The position numbers were made by a program, and so were the translations under genes. A stretch of 59,864 nt of DNA, taken from the NCBI RefSeq assembly GCF_000282535.1, contig NZ_AKJC01000086.1:1-59864 (forward strand), given 5' to 3'. How positions within the stretch are numbered: the stretch's first letter is position 1; each line of letters begins with the position of its first letter. The notes under the pieces were generated by a model that saw only the letters and a program-made list of their open reading frames with translations, ran no database searches and was not told where the DNA came from. This DNA is from Pseudomonas sp. GM84. GTDB taxonomy: Bacteria > Pseudomonadota > Gammaproteobacteria > Pseudomonadales > Pseudomonadaceae. Shown piece after piece: positions 43,328 to 54,308 of the stretch.

Positions 43328-43816
43328 TTAGGCCTCGGTAGCGTACTTGGCCAGGCGCGGGTCGTTCTTCAGAACGGCGAGGGTGTTGTTGTGGACAGTC
43401 TCGGCAGTCACGTCGGCGCTGCTGAAGATCTGGCTGAAATGCTGGTGGGCAACCGAGGCGAAGTAGCCGCGGTCTTCCGGTGCCACGCCCAGGACCACGG
43501 CGTAGGTGGTCAGGGCTTCGCCCTGGCCCATGGCCATGTCTTCGGACAGTTCGTTCATCATGCCGTTCATGGCGAACCAGGACTTGCCACCGTAGGTCAG
43601 CGAGGCCTTGGTGGAACAGCCGTTGGTGCCGGAGGTCATGCCGAACGTGGCGTTGCCGGAGGTGCCGTTGGTGGTGGAGGCCAGGAAGTGAGCCGGGGTG
43701 CCGCGCTGGCCTTCGAACAGCATGTTGCCCCAGCCGCAGTTCGGGCCACCTGGCGCTTCGGCCATGGCGTTGAGGGAGACCACGGTGAACAGAGTACCCA
43801 GAAGAATCCGTTTCAT
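43328..43816 (-). CDS. DUF3015 family secreted protein
   Basis: A 162-residue exported protein starting MKRILLGTLFTVVSLNAMAE (signal peptide cleaved after AMA). The mature segment GPNCGWGNMLFEGQRGTPAH and the later TNGCSTKASLTYGGKSWFAM fit the DUF3015 family, with one Cys in each that could pair. It lies 72 bp upstream of the DUF4105 gene on the same strand, and such pairs are common in pseudomonads, so the two may share a pathway in the envelope. Function unknown. Confidence 0.85.
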   Translation of the reverse strand: MKRILLGTLFTVVSLNAMAEAPGGPNCGWGNMLFEGQRGTPAHFLASTTNGTSGNATFGMTSGTNGCSTKASLTYGGKSWFAMNGMMNELSEDMAMGQGEALTTYAVVLGVAPEDRGYFASVAHQHFSQIFSSADVTAETVHNNTLAVLKNDPRLAKYATEA

Positions 43817-44070
43817 AGCATTTGTTCTCTATTTGTCTTAACCAAGGGTCAGGGTTTCTGGCAACTCGGTTGCCAGGTCGGGAAAGCGTTTCACCCACCC
43901 GCGCAGCTTGGAGTTTAGGCACGATCTAAAGGTTGCGTCGTTCATTGCGAAAAATTTGCTCCTGTACTACCGCGTGGGCGCTGCGACATAAAGTCCCGCC
44001 GAGCCTTGCAACGCGCGCGCGGGCAGCGCCAGAATGCTGCGTATCCGCCCCGCCGAAGTAAGGAAACCCA

Positions 44071-46509
44071 ATGCCCGATCCTGTCGCTGCGCGCCTGCGT
44101 CTCGCGCCTGAAGCCCTGACCCGGCGTTTCTCCCCCGAGCAGTTTGCCTTTACCCATACCGACGATCTGGAGCCGTTTCGTGGCGTCCTGGGCCAGGAGC
44201 GTGCCGTCGAGGCCCTGCAATTCGGCGTGGCCATGCCGCGCCCTGGCTACAACGTGTATGTAATGGGCGAGCCCGGCACCGGCCGCTTCTCGTTCGTCAA
44301 GCGCTACCTCAAGGCCGAGGGCAAGCGCCAACAGACCCCGGCCGACTGGCTCTACGTCAACCACTACGACGATGCACGCGAGCCGCGTGCCCTGGAGCTG
44401 CCCTCCGGCAGCGCCGCGGCGTTCATCAGCGACATGGGCGGGCTGATCGACAACCTGCTGGCCACCTTCCCGGCGGTGTTCGAGCACCCGTCGTACCAGC
44501 AGAAGAAAGGCGCCATCGACCGCGCCTTCAATCAGCGTTACGACCGCGCCCTGGATGTGATCGAGCGCGCTTCGCTGGAAAAGGACGTGGCCCTGTACCG
44601 CGATGCCAGCAATGTCGCCTTCACCCCGATGGCCGACGGCAAGGCGCTGGACGAGGCCGAGTTCGGCCAGCTGCCGGAAGAGGTGCGTGAACAGTTCCAC
44701 GAGGACATCGCCCTGCTTGAAGAGCGCCTCAACGAGGAACTGGCGAGCCTGCCGCAATGGAAGCGCGAGTCGAACAACCAGCTGCGCCAGCTCAACGAAG
44801 AAACCATCACGCTGGCCCTGCAACCCCTGCTGGCGCCGCTGTCGGAAAAGTACGCCGAGAACGCGGCGGTGTGTGCCTACCTGCAGTCCGTGCAGCTGAA
44901 CCTGCTGCGTACCGTGGTCGAGCAACTGGTCGATGACAGCAAGACCGACGCCGCCGCGCGCAAGCTGCTCGAAGAGCAGTACGCCCCGAGCCTGGTGGTG
45001 GGCCACAACGCTGACGGTGGCGCACCTGTGGTGTTCGAGCCGCACCCGACCTACGACAACCTGTTCGGCCGGATCGAATACAGCACCGACCAGGGCGCGC
45101 TGTACACCTCCTACCGCCAGCTGCGCCCGGGTGCGTTGCACCGTGCCAACGGCGGGTTCCTGATCCTCGAAGCCGAGAAAATGCTCGGCGAGCCGTTCGT
45201 GTGGGATGCGCTCAAGCGTGCCCTGCAGTCGCGCAAGCTGAAGATGGAGTCGCCGCTGGGCGAGCTGGGCCGGGTCGCCACCGTCAGCCTGACGCCGCAG
45301 ATGATCCCGCTCAACGTCAAGCTGGTGATCATCGGCTCGCGCCAGCTGTACTACGCGCTGCAGGACCACGACTCGGACTTCCAGGAGATGTTCCGGGTGC
45401 TGGTGGACTTCGACGAAGACATGCCGATGGTCGACGAGAACCTGGAGCAGTTCGCCCAGTTGCTGCGCACCCGCACCAACGAGGAGGGCATGGCGCCGCT
45501 GACCAGCGATGCGGTAGCGCGCCTGGCCACCTACAGCGCGCGCCTGGCGGAAAACCAGTCGCGCCTGTCGGCACGTATCGGTGATTTGTTCCAGCTGGTC
45601 AGCGAGGCCGATTTCATTCGCCAGCTGGCCAGTGACGAGATGACCGACGCCGGGCATATCGAACGTGCGCTGAAGGCCAAGGCCACCCGCACCGGTCGCG
45701 TCTCGCAGCGGGTGCTCGACGACATGCTCGCCGGCATCATCCTGATCGACACCGAGGGGGCGGCAATCGGCAAGTGCAACGGGCTCACCGTGCTGGAAGT
45801 CGGCGACTCGGCGTTCGGTATGCCGGCGCGTATTTCCGCCACCGTCTACCCGGGCGGCAGCGGCATCGTCGACATCGAGCGCGAGGTCAACCTGGGCCAG
45901 CCGATCCACTCCAAAGGGGTGATGATCCTCACCGGTTACCTGGGCAGCCGCTATGCCCAGGAATTCCCCCTGGCGATTTCGGCGAGCATCGCCCTGGAGC
46001 AGTCCTACGGCTATGTGGACGGCGACAGCGCTTCGCTGGGTGAGGCCTGCACGCTGATCTCGGCACTCTCGCGCACACCGCTCAAGCAGTGCTTCGCCAT
46101 CACCGGTTCGATCAACCAGTTCGGTGAAGTGCAGGCGGTGGGCGGGGTCAACGAGAAGATCGAGGGCTTCTTCCGCCTCTGCGAGGCCCGTGGCCTGACC
46201 GGCGAGCAGGGGGTGATCATCCCGCGCGCCAACGTCGCTACCTTGATGCTCGATGAGCGGGTGCTGCAGGCGGTGGAGAACGGCCAGTTCCATGTCTACG
46301 CGGTCAGCCAGGCTGACGAGGCGCTGAGCCTGCTGGTGGGCGAGGACGCCGGGGAGCTGGACGACAAGGGCCAGTTCACCGAAGGCAGCGTCAATGCCCG
46401 GGTGGTCGAGCGCCTGCGCGAGATCGCCGAGATGATCAGCGAAGAAGAGATCGAGCGTGCGGAAAAGGAGCGCCTGGAAGAGGTGATTGCCCAGGCCAAA
46501 CCCGCCTGA
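44071..46509 (+). CDS. Lon-family ATP-dependent protease-like protein
   Basis: An 812-residue protein with an AAA-like module and a C-terminal Lon protease domain. The Ser-Lys catalytic dyad is S653 (DGDSASLGEA) and K696 (GVNEKIEGFF). The Walker A-like segment is GEPGTGRFSF: the usual Lys-Ser/Thr is Arg-Phe, so ATP use may differ from classic Lon. A coiled insert spans residues about 110-290. This is the large LonB/YcbZ-like group that pseudomonads carry beside Lon. It starts at MPDPVAARLRLAPEAL; the upstream 250 bp separate it from the divergent DUF3015 gene. Confidence 0.9.
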   Translation: MPDPVAARLRLAPEALTRRFSPEQFAFTHTDDLEPFRGVLGQERAVEALQFGVAMPRPGYNVYVMGEPGTGRFSFVKRYLKAEGKRQQTPADWLYVNHYDDAREPRALELPSGSAAAFISDMGGLIDNLLATFPAVFEHPSYQQKKGAIDRAFNQRYDRALDVIERASLEKDVALYRDASNVAFTPMADGKALDEAEFGQLPEEVREQFHEDIALLEERLNEELASLPQWKRESNNQLRQLNEETITLALQPLLAPLSEKYAENAAVCAYLQSVQLNLLRTVVEQLVDDSKTDAAARKLLEEQYAPSLVVGHNADGGAPVVFEPHPTYDNLFGRIEYSTDQGALYTSYRQLRPGALHRANGGFLILEAEKMLGEPFVWDALKRALQSRKLKMESPLGELGRVATVSLTPQMIPLNVKLVIIGSRQLYYALQDHDSDFQEMFRVLVDFDEDMPMVDENLEQFAQLLRTRTNEEGMAPLTSDAVARLATYSARLAENQSRLSARIGDLFQLVSEADFIRQLASDEMTDAGHIERALKAKATRTGRVSQRVLDDMLAGIILIDTEGAAIGKCNGLTVLEVGDSAFGMPARISATVYPGGSGIVDIEREVNLGQPIHSKGVMILTGYLGSRYAQEFPLAISASIALEQSYGYVDGDSASLGEACTLISALSRTPLKQCFAITGSINQFGEVQAVGGVNEKIEGFFRLCEARGLTGEQGVIIPRANVATLMLDERVLQAVENGQFHVYAVSQADEALSLLVGEDAGELDDKGQFTEGSVNARVVERLREIAEMISEEEIERAEKERLEEVIAQAKPA

Positions 46510-46672
46510 GTCAATAAATCGGCGCTGGCGGCCATGTGCTACCGTTCAGCGCCGGTTTTCAAACTTTCTGTGCTGTTCTTCTATGATGGAACCTAAGGAC
46601 GGCATCAGCGTTCAGGATGGAAACAGCCTGGGAGCTTCGGGCTGAACAGGGCTCATTGGAGGGGACGCGGCC

Positions 46673-47011
46673 ATGCGCAACCTCAGCCTTACTCGCCAGT
46701 GCCTGGGCCTGGTGACCCGTATCGAATGCAGCATCCGTCCGCTGGCCGGGGACAACGGCATGTGGACCTTGCTGTTCGCCGCCGGCATGTCCGGTGAACA
46801 ACCCTCGGCGATCAAGGCACAGGGTCCATTCCATGGGCCGCTGGTGGCCGAGTCGGTGCTCAACGCCATCGTCGACAGCCTGACCCTGCATGGGTATCAG
46901 GTGACCGAGGGGCCGCAGATCTGGACCTTGCATTTGCAGGCTCAGTTGCGACGAATCAATGGCGAGCGCTGCCGCAACCTTGGGGACTACCAGTTCCATC
47001 CTGAATCCTGA
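46673..47011 (+). CDS. conserved hypothetical protein
   Basis: A 112-residue soluble protein starting MRNLSLTRQCLGLVTRIECS. It has no signal peptide or membrane segment. GAGGGGACGCGGCC precedes the ATG, giving a usable ribosome-binding site. It follows the Lon-like gene by 163 bp on the same strand. I recall an equivalent gene beside the Lon-like protease in other Pseudomonas genomes but no function. Confidence 0.7.
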   Translation: MRNLSLTRQCLGLVTRIECSIRPLAGDNGMWTLLFAAGMSGEQPSAIKAQGPFHGPLVAESVLNAIVDSLTLHGYQVTEGPQIWTLHLQAQLRRINGERCRNLGDYQFHPES

Positions 47012-47030
47012 GAGCAGGGCGCAACGCAGT

Positions 47031-47065
47031 CTCTGTGGGAGCCGGCTTGCCGGCGATTGGGCTGC
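47031..47065. repeat. single REP unit
   Basis: CTGTGGGAGCCGGCTTGCC followed by GGCGATTGGG just after the preceding stop. No inverted partner is present. Confidence 0.8.
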
Positions 47066-47160
47066 ATCGCACCCCCTCCAATCCGGGCTTTTGCTGTCAC
47101 AGGCGGCTGGCTATACTCGCGCTCGCTTTTCCAGTCACCTGACGAGTCCCAAAACCCTCC

Positions 47161-47649
47161 ATGGAACGTATTCTCGAAAACGCGATGTATGCCTCGCGCT
47201 GGCTGCTCGCCCCCATCTACTTCGGTTTGTCCCTCGGCCTGCTGGCCCTGGCGCTGAAATTCTTCCAGGAAGTCATCCACGTCCTGCCCAACGTCTTCGC
47301 CCTGAGCGAAGCCGACCTGATCCTGGTGATCCTCTCGCTGATCGACATGTCGCTGGTCGGCGGCCTGCTGGTGATGGTGATGATCTCGGGCTACGAGAAC
47401 TTCGTGTCGCAGCTGGACATCGACGACAGCAAGGAGAAGCTCAACTGGTTGGGCAAGATGGACTCCTCGTCGCTGAAGATGAAGGTGGCCGCCTCGATCG
47501 TGGCGATTTCCTCCATCCACCTGCTGCGGGTGTTCATGGATGCGCAGAACATCTCCACCGATTACCTGATGTGGTACGTGATCATCCACATGACCTTCGT
47601 GGTGTCGGCGTTCTGCATGGGCTACCTGGACAAGCTCACCAAGCACTGA
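47161..47649 (+). CDS. YqhA-family (UPF0114) inner-membrane protein
   Basis: A 162-residue protein with three or four membrane segments ([79 protein letters not shown]). [20 protein letters not shown] and [11 protein letters not shown] are the hallmark text of this family (TIGR00645-type). The role is unknown. Confidence 0.9.
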   Translation: MERILENAMYASRWLLAPIYFGLSLGLLALALKFFQEVIHVLPNVFALSEADLILVILSLIDMSLVGGLLVMVMISGYENFVSQLDIDDSKEKLNWLGKMDSSSLKMKVAASIVAISSIHLLRVFMDAQNISTDYLMWYVIIHMTFVVSAFCMGYLDKLTKH

Positions 47650-47657
47650 GCCTTCTC

Positions 47658-47784
47658 GGGCCCTTTCGCGGGACAAGCCCGCTCCCACAAGTACGGTGCA
47701 GAACTTGTGGGAGCAACTGTCTTGCTCAATTTCCAGAAGCTGGCGCGATTCCTGTGGGAGCGGGCTTGTCCCGCGAAGCGGCCA
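47658..47784. repeat. composite REP element
   Basis: A TTTCGCGGGACAAGCCCGC unit, the GTGGGAGCAACTGTCTTGC hairpin unit at 47,707-47,725, a spacer ending GCGCGATTCC, and a final GTGGGAGCGGGCTTGTCCC unit. The spacer closely matches that at 84-110. Confidence 0.82.
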
Positions 47785-47887
47785 CCACGGTAAAACTGAC
47801 GAGCGGCGTCAGTTATGCCTTGTGTATTCCCCGCCCCCGTACAAAAAATGAGCACTCATGCGTGGTTCCCACCAGCGAGGTGCTCCC

Positions 47888-48193
47888 ATGAACCTGCATC
47901 AGCTCAATACCGAGGCCAGGGCCGGCCATGTCGACGAAGTCAACCTGATCGCCATCGAAGGCGGTGACTATCTGATCGAGGCCCGGGTCAAGGGTCGCGC
48001 CCACCCCTTGGCCGACACCCGTGGCGAGCGCCTGCGGGTACATTCGGTGGAGGATGCGCGCAAGTTGTTGCAGACCATCCCGATGGTCTCGATGAACCTG
48101 GTGCACTGGTCCGTGCAGGATGAAATGTGCGGTATGGGTTCCCACCCCGAAGAAGACCTCAAGGTGCCGATTTCCCAGCGTTCGGCCTGGTAG
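47888..48193 (+). CDS. DUF6482-like small protein
   Basis: A 101-residue soluble protein starting MNLHQLNTEARAGHVDEVNL. GAGGTG lies about eight bases before ATG 47,888, which decides against the longer frame starting at 47,858. It has a HPLADTRGERLRVHSVEDA segment and a Cys near the end (DEMCGMGSHPEED). I place it with the DUF6482-type proteins of pseudomonads with moderate confidence. Function unknown. Confidence 0.72.
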   Translation: MNLHQLNTEARAGHVDEVNLIAIEGGDYLIEARVKGRAHPLADTRGERLRVHSVEDARKLLQTIPMVSMNLVHWSVQDEMCGMGSHPEEDLKVPISQRSAW

Positions 48194-48278
48194 CTGCTCG
48201 CAGCTTCCCAGTGTGCTAGGCTGCTCGCCCTTTTCATCAAGGGCGCGGCTGCACTGCGCCCTGCAGTGGAGCACGACA

Positions 48279-48896
48279 ATGTCCGAACTCAACCTGTCTA
48301 CCGACGAAACCCGCGTTAGCTACGGCATCGGCCGTCAGCTGGGCGGCCAGCTGCGCGACAACCCGCCACCGGGCGTGAGCCTGGAAGCCATCCTGGCCGG
48401 CCTGACCGACGCCTTCAACGGCGCCGACAGCCGCGTCAACGAAGCCGACCTGTCGGCCAGCTTCAAGGTCATCCGTGAACTGATGCAAGCCGAAGCTGCC
48501 GCCAAGGCTGAAGCTGCTGCTGCCTCGGGCAAGGAATTCCTGGCCGAGAACGCCAAGCGCGAAGGCATCACCACCCTGGCTTCGGGCCTGCAGTTCGAAG
48601 TGCTGACCGCAGGTGACGGCGCCAAGCCGACCCGCGAAAGCAACGTGCGCACCCACTACCACGGCACCCTGATCGACGGCACCGTCTTCGACAGCTCGTA
48701 CGATCGTGGCCAGCCAGCTGAATTCCCGGTTGGCGGCGTGATCGCTGGCTGGACCGAAGCACTGCAGCTGATGAATGCCGGCAGCAAATGGCGCCTGTAC
48801 GTGCCGAGCGAGCTGGCTTACGGCGCCCAGGGCGTTGGCAGCATCCCGCCGCACAGCGTACTGGTGTTCGACGTCGAGCTGCTCGACGTTCTGTAA
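48279..48896 (+). CDS. FKBP-type peptidyl-prolyl cis-trans isomerase (FklB-like)
   Basis: A 205-residue isomerase. Residues 1-95 are the helical dimerisation domain of the FklB/Mip type (STDETRVSYGIGRQLGGQL), followed by an Ala/Lys/Glu linker helix. The FKBP domain (about 105-205) contains the active-site text VRTHYHGTLIDGTVFDSSYD and IAGWTEALQLMNAGSKWRLY. No signal peptide is visible, so it is cytoplasmic. GGAG eight bases before ATG 48,279 fixes the start. It is followed by an inverted REP pair. Confidence 0.94.
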   Translation: MSELNLSTDETRVSYGIGRQLGGQLRDNPPPGVSLEAILAGLTDAFNGADSRVNEADLSASFKVIRELMQAEAAAKAEAAAASGKEFLAENAKREGITTLASGLQFEVLTAGDGAKPTRESNVRTHYHGTLIDGTVFDSSYDRGQPAEFPVGGVIAGWTEALQLMNAGSKWRLYVPSELAYGAQGVGSIPPHSVLVFDVELLDVL

Positions 48897-48914
48897 TGCC
48901 CTTGGGGCCGCTCT

Positions 48915-49012
48915 GCGGCCCATTCGCGGGACAAGCCCGCTCCCACAGGTACATCACAGGGCTTGGAAACTGTGGTGTATCTGTGGGAGCGGGCTTGTCC
49001 CGCGAACAGGCC
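48915..49012. repeat. inverted pair of REP units
   Basis: TTCGCGGGACAAGCCCGC and GCGGGCTTGTCCCGCGAA flank about 40 bp in the convergent region after the FKBP gene. Confidence 0.85.
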
Positions 49013-49025
49013 GGGCCTGCCGTCC

Positions 49026-49271
49026 TCAGTTCCAGTCCGTTCCCGCAGGGCGCAACGCCCGCGCATAGCAGAACAGAAACAGATTTCGCACCAACTCCTT
49101 GAGCACCACCGGCTCGCTCGAATTCAGCCCTTCAAGGTCCAGGTCACCCTGGTCGCGCAGTTCATCCAGCGCTTCTTCTTCGAGCACGGCGCACACTTCA
49201 CCGGTTTCACGGTGCAGGATGCGCAGGTAGGGGTGGGGGCGGTCCAGCCAGGCGTCGATCAGATAAGTCAT
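49026..49271 (-). CDS. small hypothetical protein, possible Fur target
   Basis: An 81-residue acidic protein starting MTYLIDAWLDRPHPYLRILH, with a Glu-rich middle (CAVLEEEALDELRDQGDLDL). The ATG is preceded by a weak GGAG-like site (AAGGAGAATAGCC on the minus strand). A Fur-box-like sequence lies 30-48 bp upstream, so expression may rise under iron starvation. I do not recognise a family; a similar small gene is recalled upstream of ispB in other P. putida genomes. Confidence 0.7.
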   Translation of the reverse strand: MTYLIDAWLDRPHPYLRILHRETGEVCAVLEEEALDELRDQGDLDLEGLNSSEPVVLKELVRNLFLFCYARALRPAGTDWN

Positions 49272-49300
49272 GGCTATTCTCCTTGGATAGCGGCTCCAAT

Positions 49301-49319
49301 GAGAATAATTCTTATTATC
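49301..49319. promoter_or_regulatory. candidate Fur box
   Basis: GAGAATAATTCTTATTATC matches the 19-base consensus GATAATGATAATCATTATC at 14 of 19 positions and sits upstream of the 81-residue gene. Confidence 0.55.
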
Positions 49320-49354
49320 AGAATAGCAAGCGCCAATTGGCGGATTTTGCGCAA

Positions 49355-49696
49355 TCAGACCTTGCGCACGAATTCCGACTTCAGCTTCATGGCGCCGATG
49401 CCGTCGATCTTGCAGTCGATGTCGTGGTCGCCGTCGCACAGGCGGATGTTCTTGACCTTGGTGCCGACCTTGACCACCAGGGACGAACCCTTGACCTTGA
49501 GGTCCTTGATCACGGTGACGGTGTCACCGTCCTGCAGCACGTTGCCGACCGAATCCTTCTTCACCACGTCGTCGCTGGCGGCTTCGGCTTCGCCGTTGGC
49601 CGACCACTCGTGGGCGCATTCGGGGCAGATCAGTTGAGTGCCATCCTCATAGGTGTATTCGGAATTGCATTTGGGACAGGCTGGCAGAGTGCTCAC
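49355..49696 (-). CDS. yjdM: PhnA-like zinc-ribbon protein YjdM
   Basis: A 113-residue protein. The N-terminal zinc ribbon is [20 protein letters not shown] with C8, C11, C26 and C29 (second pair ICPECAHEW). The C-terminal half ([20 protein letters not shown]) is the SH3-like PhnA domain. E. coli yjdM (formerly phnA) is its counterpart; it is not a phosphonoacetate hydrolase despite older names. ATG 49,696 is typical in position. Confidence 0.93.
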   Translation of the reverse strand: MSTLPACPKCNSEYTYEDGTQLICPECAHEWSANGEAEAASDDVVKKDSVGNVLQDGDTVTVIKDLKVKGSSLVVKVGTKVKNIRLCDGDHDIDCKIDGIGAMKLKSEFVRKV

Positions 49697-49779
49697 TTCG
49701 GTTCCTTAAACAGACAGGCGGTAAAGGCCCATATTGTATAAGGTTTTCTCCAGGAAGTGTTTCGTCTGCACAAAAGCAT

Positions 49780-49848
49780 CGCGGGACAAGCCCGCTCCTG
49801 CAGGAGGCTATGCAGGTCCTGTGGGAGCGGGCTTGTCCCGCGAAGAGG
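49780..49848. repeat. inverted pair of REP units
   Basis: ATCGCGGGACAAGCCCGC and GCGGGCTTGTCCCGCGAA close together after ispB. Confidence 0.82.
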
Positions 49849-49860
49849 GCGACGCGATTT

Positions 49861-50829
49861 TCAGTGCGTACGCGCTACGGCAAACTCGCTCAGCTCAACC
49901 AGTGCATCCCGGTATTCGCTGGCCGGCAGCACTTCCAGGCACTCGATGGCCTTGGCCACGTAGTCGCGCGCCAGCTGCGCGGTGTAGTCCAGGGCGCCGG
50001 AGGCTTCCACCGCCACACGAATCTGCTCCAGGTCTTCCAGGCCACCCTTCTGGATCGCCTGGCGAACCAGTGCCGCCTGCTCAGGCGTGCCTTCGCGCAT
50101 GGTGTAGATCAGCGGCAGGGTCGGTTTGCCTTCGGCCAGGTCGTCGCCGACGTTCTTGCCCAGGGTCTGCGAGTCGCCCTTGTAGTCGAGCAGGTCGTCG
50201 ACCAGCTGGAAGGCCACGCCCAGGTGGTCACCAAAGGTGCGCAGGGCCTCGCGCTGCTCCTCGGTGGCCTCGGCCAGCGCGGCGGCGCTGTGGGTCGAAG
50301 CTTCGAACAGCATCGCGGTCTTGCCGCGGATGACTTCCATGTAGACGTCTTCGGTGGTGCTGGCATCGCGAACACGCGACAGCTGCAGCACTTCGCCCTC
50401 GGCGATCACACGGGTGGCCTTGGACAGAATCTGCATGACCGGCATCGAGCCCAGCTCGACCATCATTTCGAACGAACGCGAATAAAGGAAGTCGCCCACC
50501 AGCACGCTCGGCGCGTTGCCCCACAGCGCGTTGGCGGTGGAACGGCCACGGCGCATGCCGGACATGTCGACCACGTCGTCATGCAGCAGGGTGGCGGTGT
50601 GCAGGAATTCGATGGTCGCGGCCAGCAGGCGCAGGTCATCGCCCTCGCGACCCAAGGCCTTGCCGCACAGCAGCACCAGCAGGGGGCGCAGGCGTTTGCC
50701 GCCGGCGGACGTGATATAGTCGCCGATCTTCGATACCAGCGGCACGCGCGAGGTCAGCTGCTTCTTGATGATCTCGTCGACGGCGCTGAAATCGTCAGCT
50801 ACCGCGCGGTAGAAGGTTTGGGGTTGCAT
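49861..50829 (-). CDS. ispB: polyprenyl (octaprenyl/nonaprenyl) diphosphate synthase
   Basis: A 322-residue trans-isoprenyl diphosphate synthase that makes the side chain of ubiquinone. GKRLRP is at residues 44-49, the first Asp-rich motif DDVVD at 84-88 and the second in [13 protein letters not shown] near residue 210. It is divergent from rplU-rpmA, the usual bacterial arrangement. Chain length (C40 or C45) cannot be read from the sequence with certainty. Confidence 0.94.
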   Translation of the reverse strand: MQPQTFYRAVADDFSAVDEIIKKQLTSRVPLVSKIGDYITSAGGKRLRPLLVLLCGKALGREGDDLRLLAATIEFLHTATLLHDDVVDMSGMRRGRSTANALWGNAPSVLVGDFLYSRSFEMMVELGSMPVMQILSKATRVIAEGEVLQLSRVRDASTTEDVYMEVIRGKTAMLFEASTHSAAALAEATEEQREALRTFGDHLGVAFQLVDDLLDYKGDSQTLGKNVGDDLAEGKPTLPLIYTMREGTPEQAALVRQAIQKGGLEDLEQIRVAVEASGALDYTAQLARDYVAKAIECLEVLPASEYRDALVELSEFAVARTH

Positions 50830-50914
50830 CGGCTGCTCCAGTGAGGTTGCGCGGCATGCTAGGTCGCGGGTCCCGGTGTGTCAAGGCGCGCTGCCCGTGG
50901 GCCGGGGCCGGCAC

Positions 50915-50943
50915 TTGCAAGCAAAAGCCGGGTTGCGTACAAT
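50915..50943 (+). promoter_or_regulatory. sigma-70 promoter of rplU-rpmA
   Basis: TTGCAA (-35) and TACAAT (-10) are separated by exactly 17 bases. Transcription would start near 50,950, leaving a leader of about 125 nt before rplU. Confidence 0.75.
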
Positions 50944-51074
50944 CGCGCACCCTAACTTCCTGGGCAGCACCTGCCTTACGCAATTGCACAGGGCCGTTCC
51001 AGCCCCATGCAGCCATGCCAGCCAATACTCATCATATAAAGCGCTGGGTGAGCAGGATTATCGGAGAAATACCC

Positions 51075-51389
51075 ATGTCTTACGCAGTAATCGTTACCGG
51101 CGGCAAGCAGTACAAAGTCGCTGAAGGTGAATTCCTCAAGATCGAAAAACTGGAAATCGCCACTGGCGAATCCGTGACTTTCGATCGCGTTCTGCTGGTT
51201 GCCAACGGTGAAGAAGTCACCATCGGCGCACCAGTCGTCGCTGGCGCTAAAGTTGTTGCCGAAGTCGTTTCGCAAGGCCGTCACGATAAAGTACGCATCA
51301 TCAAGTTCCGTCGCCGTAAGCACCACATGAAGCGTATGGGCCACCGCCAGTGGTTCACCGAGATCAAAATCACCGGCATCCAGGCTTAA
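51075..51389 (+). CDS. rplU: 50S ribosomal protein L21
   Basis: A 104-residue protein starting [20 protein letters not shown], the canonical L21 opening, with the basic RNA-binding stretch [16 protein letters not shown]. It binds 23S rRNA with L20. GGAG upstream of the ATG supports the start. The longer open frame upstream is only the leader. It forms an operon with rpmA, 38 bp downstream. Confidence 0.98.
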   Translation: MSYAVIVTGGKQYKVAEGEFLKIEKLEIATGESVTFDRVLLVANGEEVTIGAPVVAGAKVVAEVVSQGRHDKVRIIKFRRRKHHMKRMGHRQWFTEIKITGIQA

Positions 51390-51427
51390 TCCCCTAGATC
51401 CCCTGAATTTATTTGGAGAATTGAACC

Positions 51428-51685
51428 ATGGCTCACAAGAAGGCTGGTGGTAGTACCCGTAACGGTCGCGACTCAGAATCGAAACGCCTTGGCGTGAAGA
51501 TGTATGGCAGCCAGGTCGTCAAGGCCGGCAACATCATCGTCCGTCAGCGCGGCACCCAGTTCCACGCCGGCTACGGCGTTGGCATGGGCAAGGATCACAC
51601 CCTGTTCGCCAAGATCGAAGGCGTGATCAAGTTCGAGAAGAAAGGCGAGTTCAACCGCCGTTACGTGAGCATCGTCGCCGCTTAA
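51428..51685 (+). CDS. rpmA: 50S ribosomal protein L27
   Basis: An 85-residue protein starting [20 protein letters not shown], whose N-terminal tail reaches the peptidyl-transferase centre. TTTGGAGAATTGAACC gives a good ribosome-binding site. A strong terminator follows. Confidence 0.98.
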   Translation: MAHKKAGGSTRNGRDSESKRLGVKMYGSQVVKAGNIIVRQRGTQFHAGYGVGMGKDHTLFAKIEGVIKFEKKGEFNRRYVSIVAA

Positions 51686-51703
51686 TCGCGACGTCGCTCC
51701 AGA

Positions 51704-51729
51704 AGCCCCGTCATGCGACGGGGCTTTTT
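51704..51729 (+). terminator. rplU-rpmA terminator
   Basis: AGCCCCGTC and GACGGGGCT around loop ATGC, then TTTT. Confidence 0.92.
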
Positions 51730-51875
51730 CGTTTGTGGTGAGCCTCTTGCAAAGCTGTTTGTATGGGCTGCCGGCGTGGGTTTCTACGGTCGTACGGGGC
51801 CGCCGCGCTCATTTTTGCAAGAGCCTCAGGTTTTTTAAGTCTTCAACTCGTCGATCGACGAGAGGCGGTTTTTGA

Positions 51876-53102
<1,227 letters not shown>

Positions 53103-53119
53103 TCGGTTGCAGTACACTA

Positions 53120-53146
53120 AACGCCGCTCTTTGGAGCGGCGTTTTT
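53120..53146 (+). terminator. obgE terminator
   Basis: AACGCCGCTC and GAGCGGCGTT around loop TTTG, then TTT. It falls 18 bp after the stop and just ahead of proB. Confidence 0.88.
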
Positions 53147-53189
53147 GTATCTACGGTATCTACAGATTCGACATAGGTTGGAAGACAAG

Positions 53190-54308
53190 ATGCGAAGCAA
53201 GGTGACTGGCGCCAAGCGCTGGGTCGTGAAGATCGGTAGTGCGCTGCTCACGGCGGATGGCAAGGGCCTCGACCGTGGCGCCATGGCTGTGTGGGTCGAG
53301 CAGATGGTCGCGCTGCGTGAAGCAGGCGTGGAGTTGGTACTGGTCTCCTCCGGGGCCGTGGCTGCCGGCATGAGCCAGCTGGGCTGGACCTCGCGACCGA
53401 GCGCGATGAACGAGCTGCAGGCCGCTGCCTCGATCGGCCAGATGCGCCTGGTGCAAGCCTGGGAGTCGAGCTTCGGCGAGCACGGCAAGCACACCGCGCA
53501 GATCCTTCTGACCCATGACGACCTGTCCGACCGCAAGCGTTACCTGAACGCGCGCAGCACCCTGCGTACTTTGGTCGACCTCGAAGTGGTGCCGGTGATC
53601 AACGAAAACGACACCGTGGTCACCGACGAAATCCGCTTCGGCGACAACGACACCCTGGCCGCGCTGGTGGCCAACCTGGTCGAAGCCGACCTGCTGGTGA
53701 TCCTCACCGACCGCGACGGCATGTTCGACGCCGACCCGCGCAACAACCCCGAAGCGCAGCTTATCTACGAAGCCCGTGCCGACGACCCATCGCTCGACGC
53801 CGTGGCCGGTGGTACCGGTGGCGCGCTGGGCCGTGGCGGCATGCAGACCAAGCTGCGCGCCGCGCGCCTGGCGGCCCGTTCCGGCGCCCACACCATCATC
53901 ATCGGTGGCCGCATCGAGCGCGTGCTCGACCGTCTCAAGGCCGGCGAACGCCTGGGCACGCTGCTGTCGCCCGAGCGCGGCATGCTGGCGGCGCGCAAGC
54001 AATGGCTGGCGGGCCACCTGCAGACCCGCGGCACCCTGGTCCTCGACGCCGGTGCCGTGCAGGCGCTGCGTGAGGCCAACAAGAGCCTGCTGCCGGTCGG
54101 CGTGAAGACCGTACAGGGCAGCTTCCGCCGTGGCGAGATGGTGGTCTGCGTCGGCCCGGATGGTCTTGAAGTGGCCCGTGGCCTGGCCAACTACAGTGCG
54201 CTGGAAGCGCAGAAGATCATCGGTCAGCCGTCCGATGCCATCGAGTCCCTGCTCGGTTACAGCGCAGAGCCGGAGCTTGTGCACCGCGACAACCTGGTGC
54301 TGGTATGA
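53190..54308 (+). CDS. proB: glutamate 5-kinase
   Basis: A 372-residue enzyme for the first step of proline synthesis, phosphorylating glutamate. The amino-acid-kinase domain starts [20 protein letters not shown] and includes [13 protein letters not shown] and [20 protein letters not shown]. The C-terminal PUA domain (from about residue 280, [20 protein letters not shown]) matches the long bacterial form. ATG 53,190 has GGAAG upstream. The creA ATG overlaps the proB stop (ATGA). Confidence 0.97.
   Translation: MRSKVTGAKRWVVKIGSALLTADGKGLDRGAMAVWVEQMVALREAGVELVLVSSGAVAAGMSQLGWTSRPSAMNELQAAASIGQMRLVQAWESSFGEHGKHTAQILLTHDDLSDRKRYLNARSTLRTLVDLEVVPVINENDTVVTDEIRFGDNDTLAALVANLVEADLLVILTDRDGMFDADPRNNPEAQLIYEARADDPSLDAVAGGTGGALGRGGMQTKLRAARLAARSGAHTIIIGGRIERVLDRLKAGERLGTLLSPERGMLAARKQWLAGHLQTRGTLVLDAGAVQALREANKSLLPVGVKTVQGSFRRGEMVVCVGPDGLEVARGLANYSALEAQKIIGQPSDAIESLLGYSAEPELVHRDNLVLV

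Noticed and set aside
43942..46293. 783-codon minus-strand frame
   Set aside because: It is the shadow of the Lon-like protease gene.
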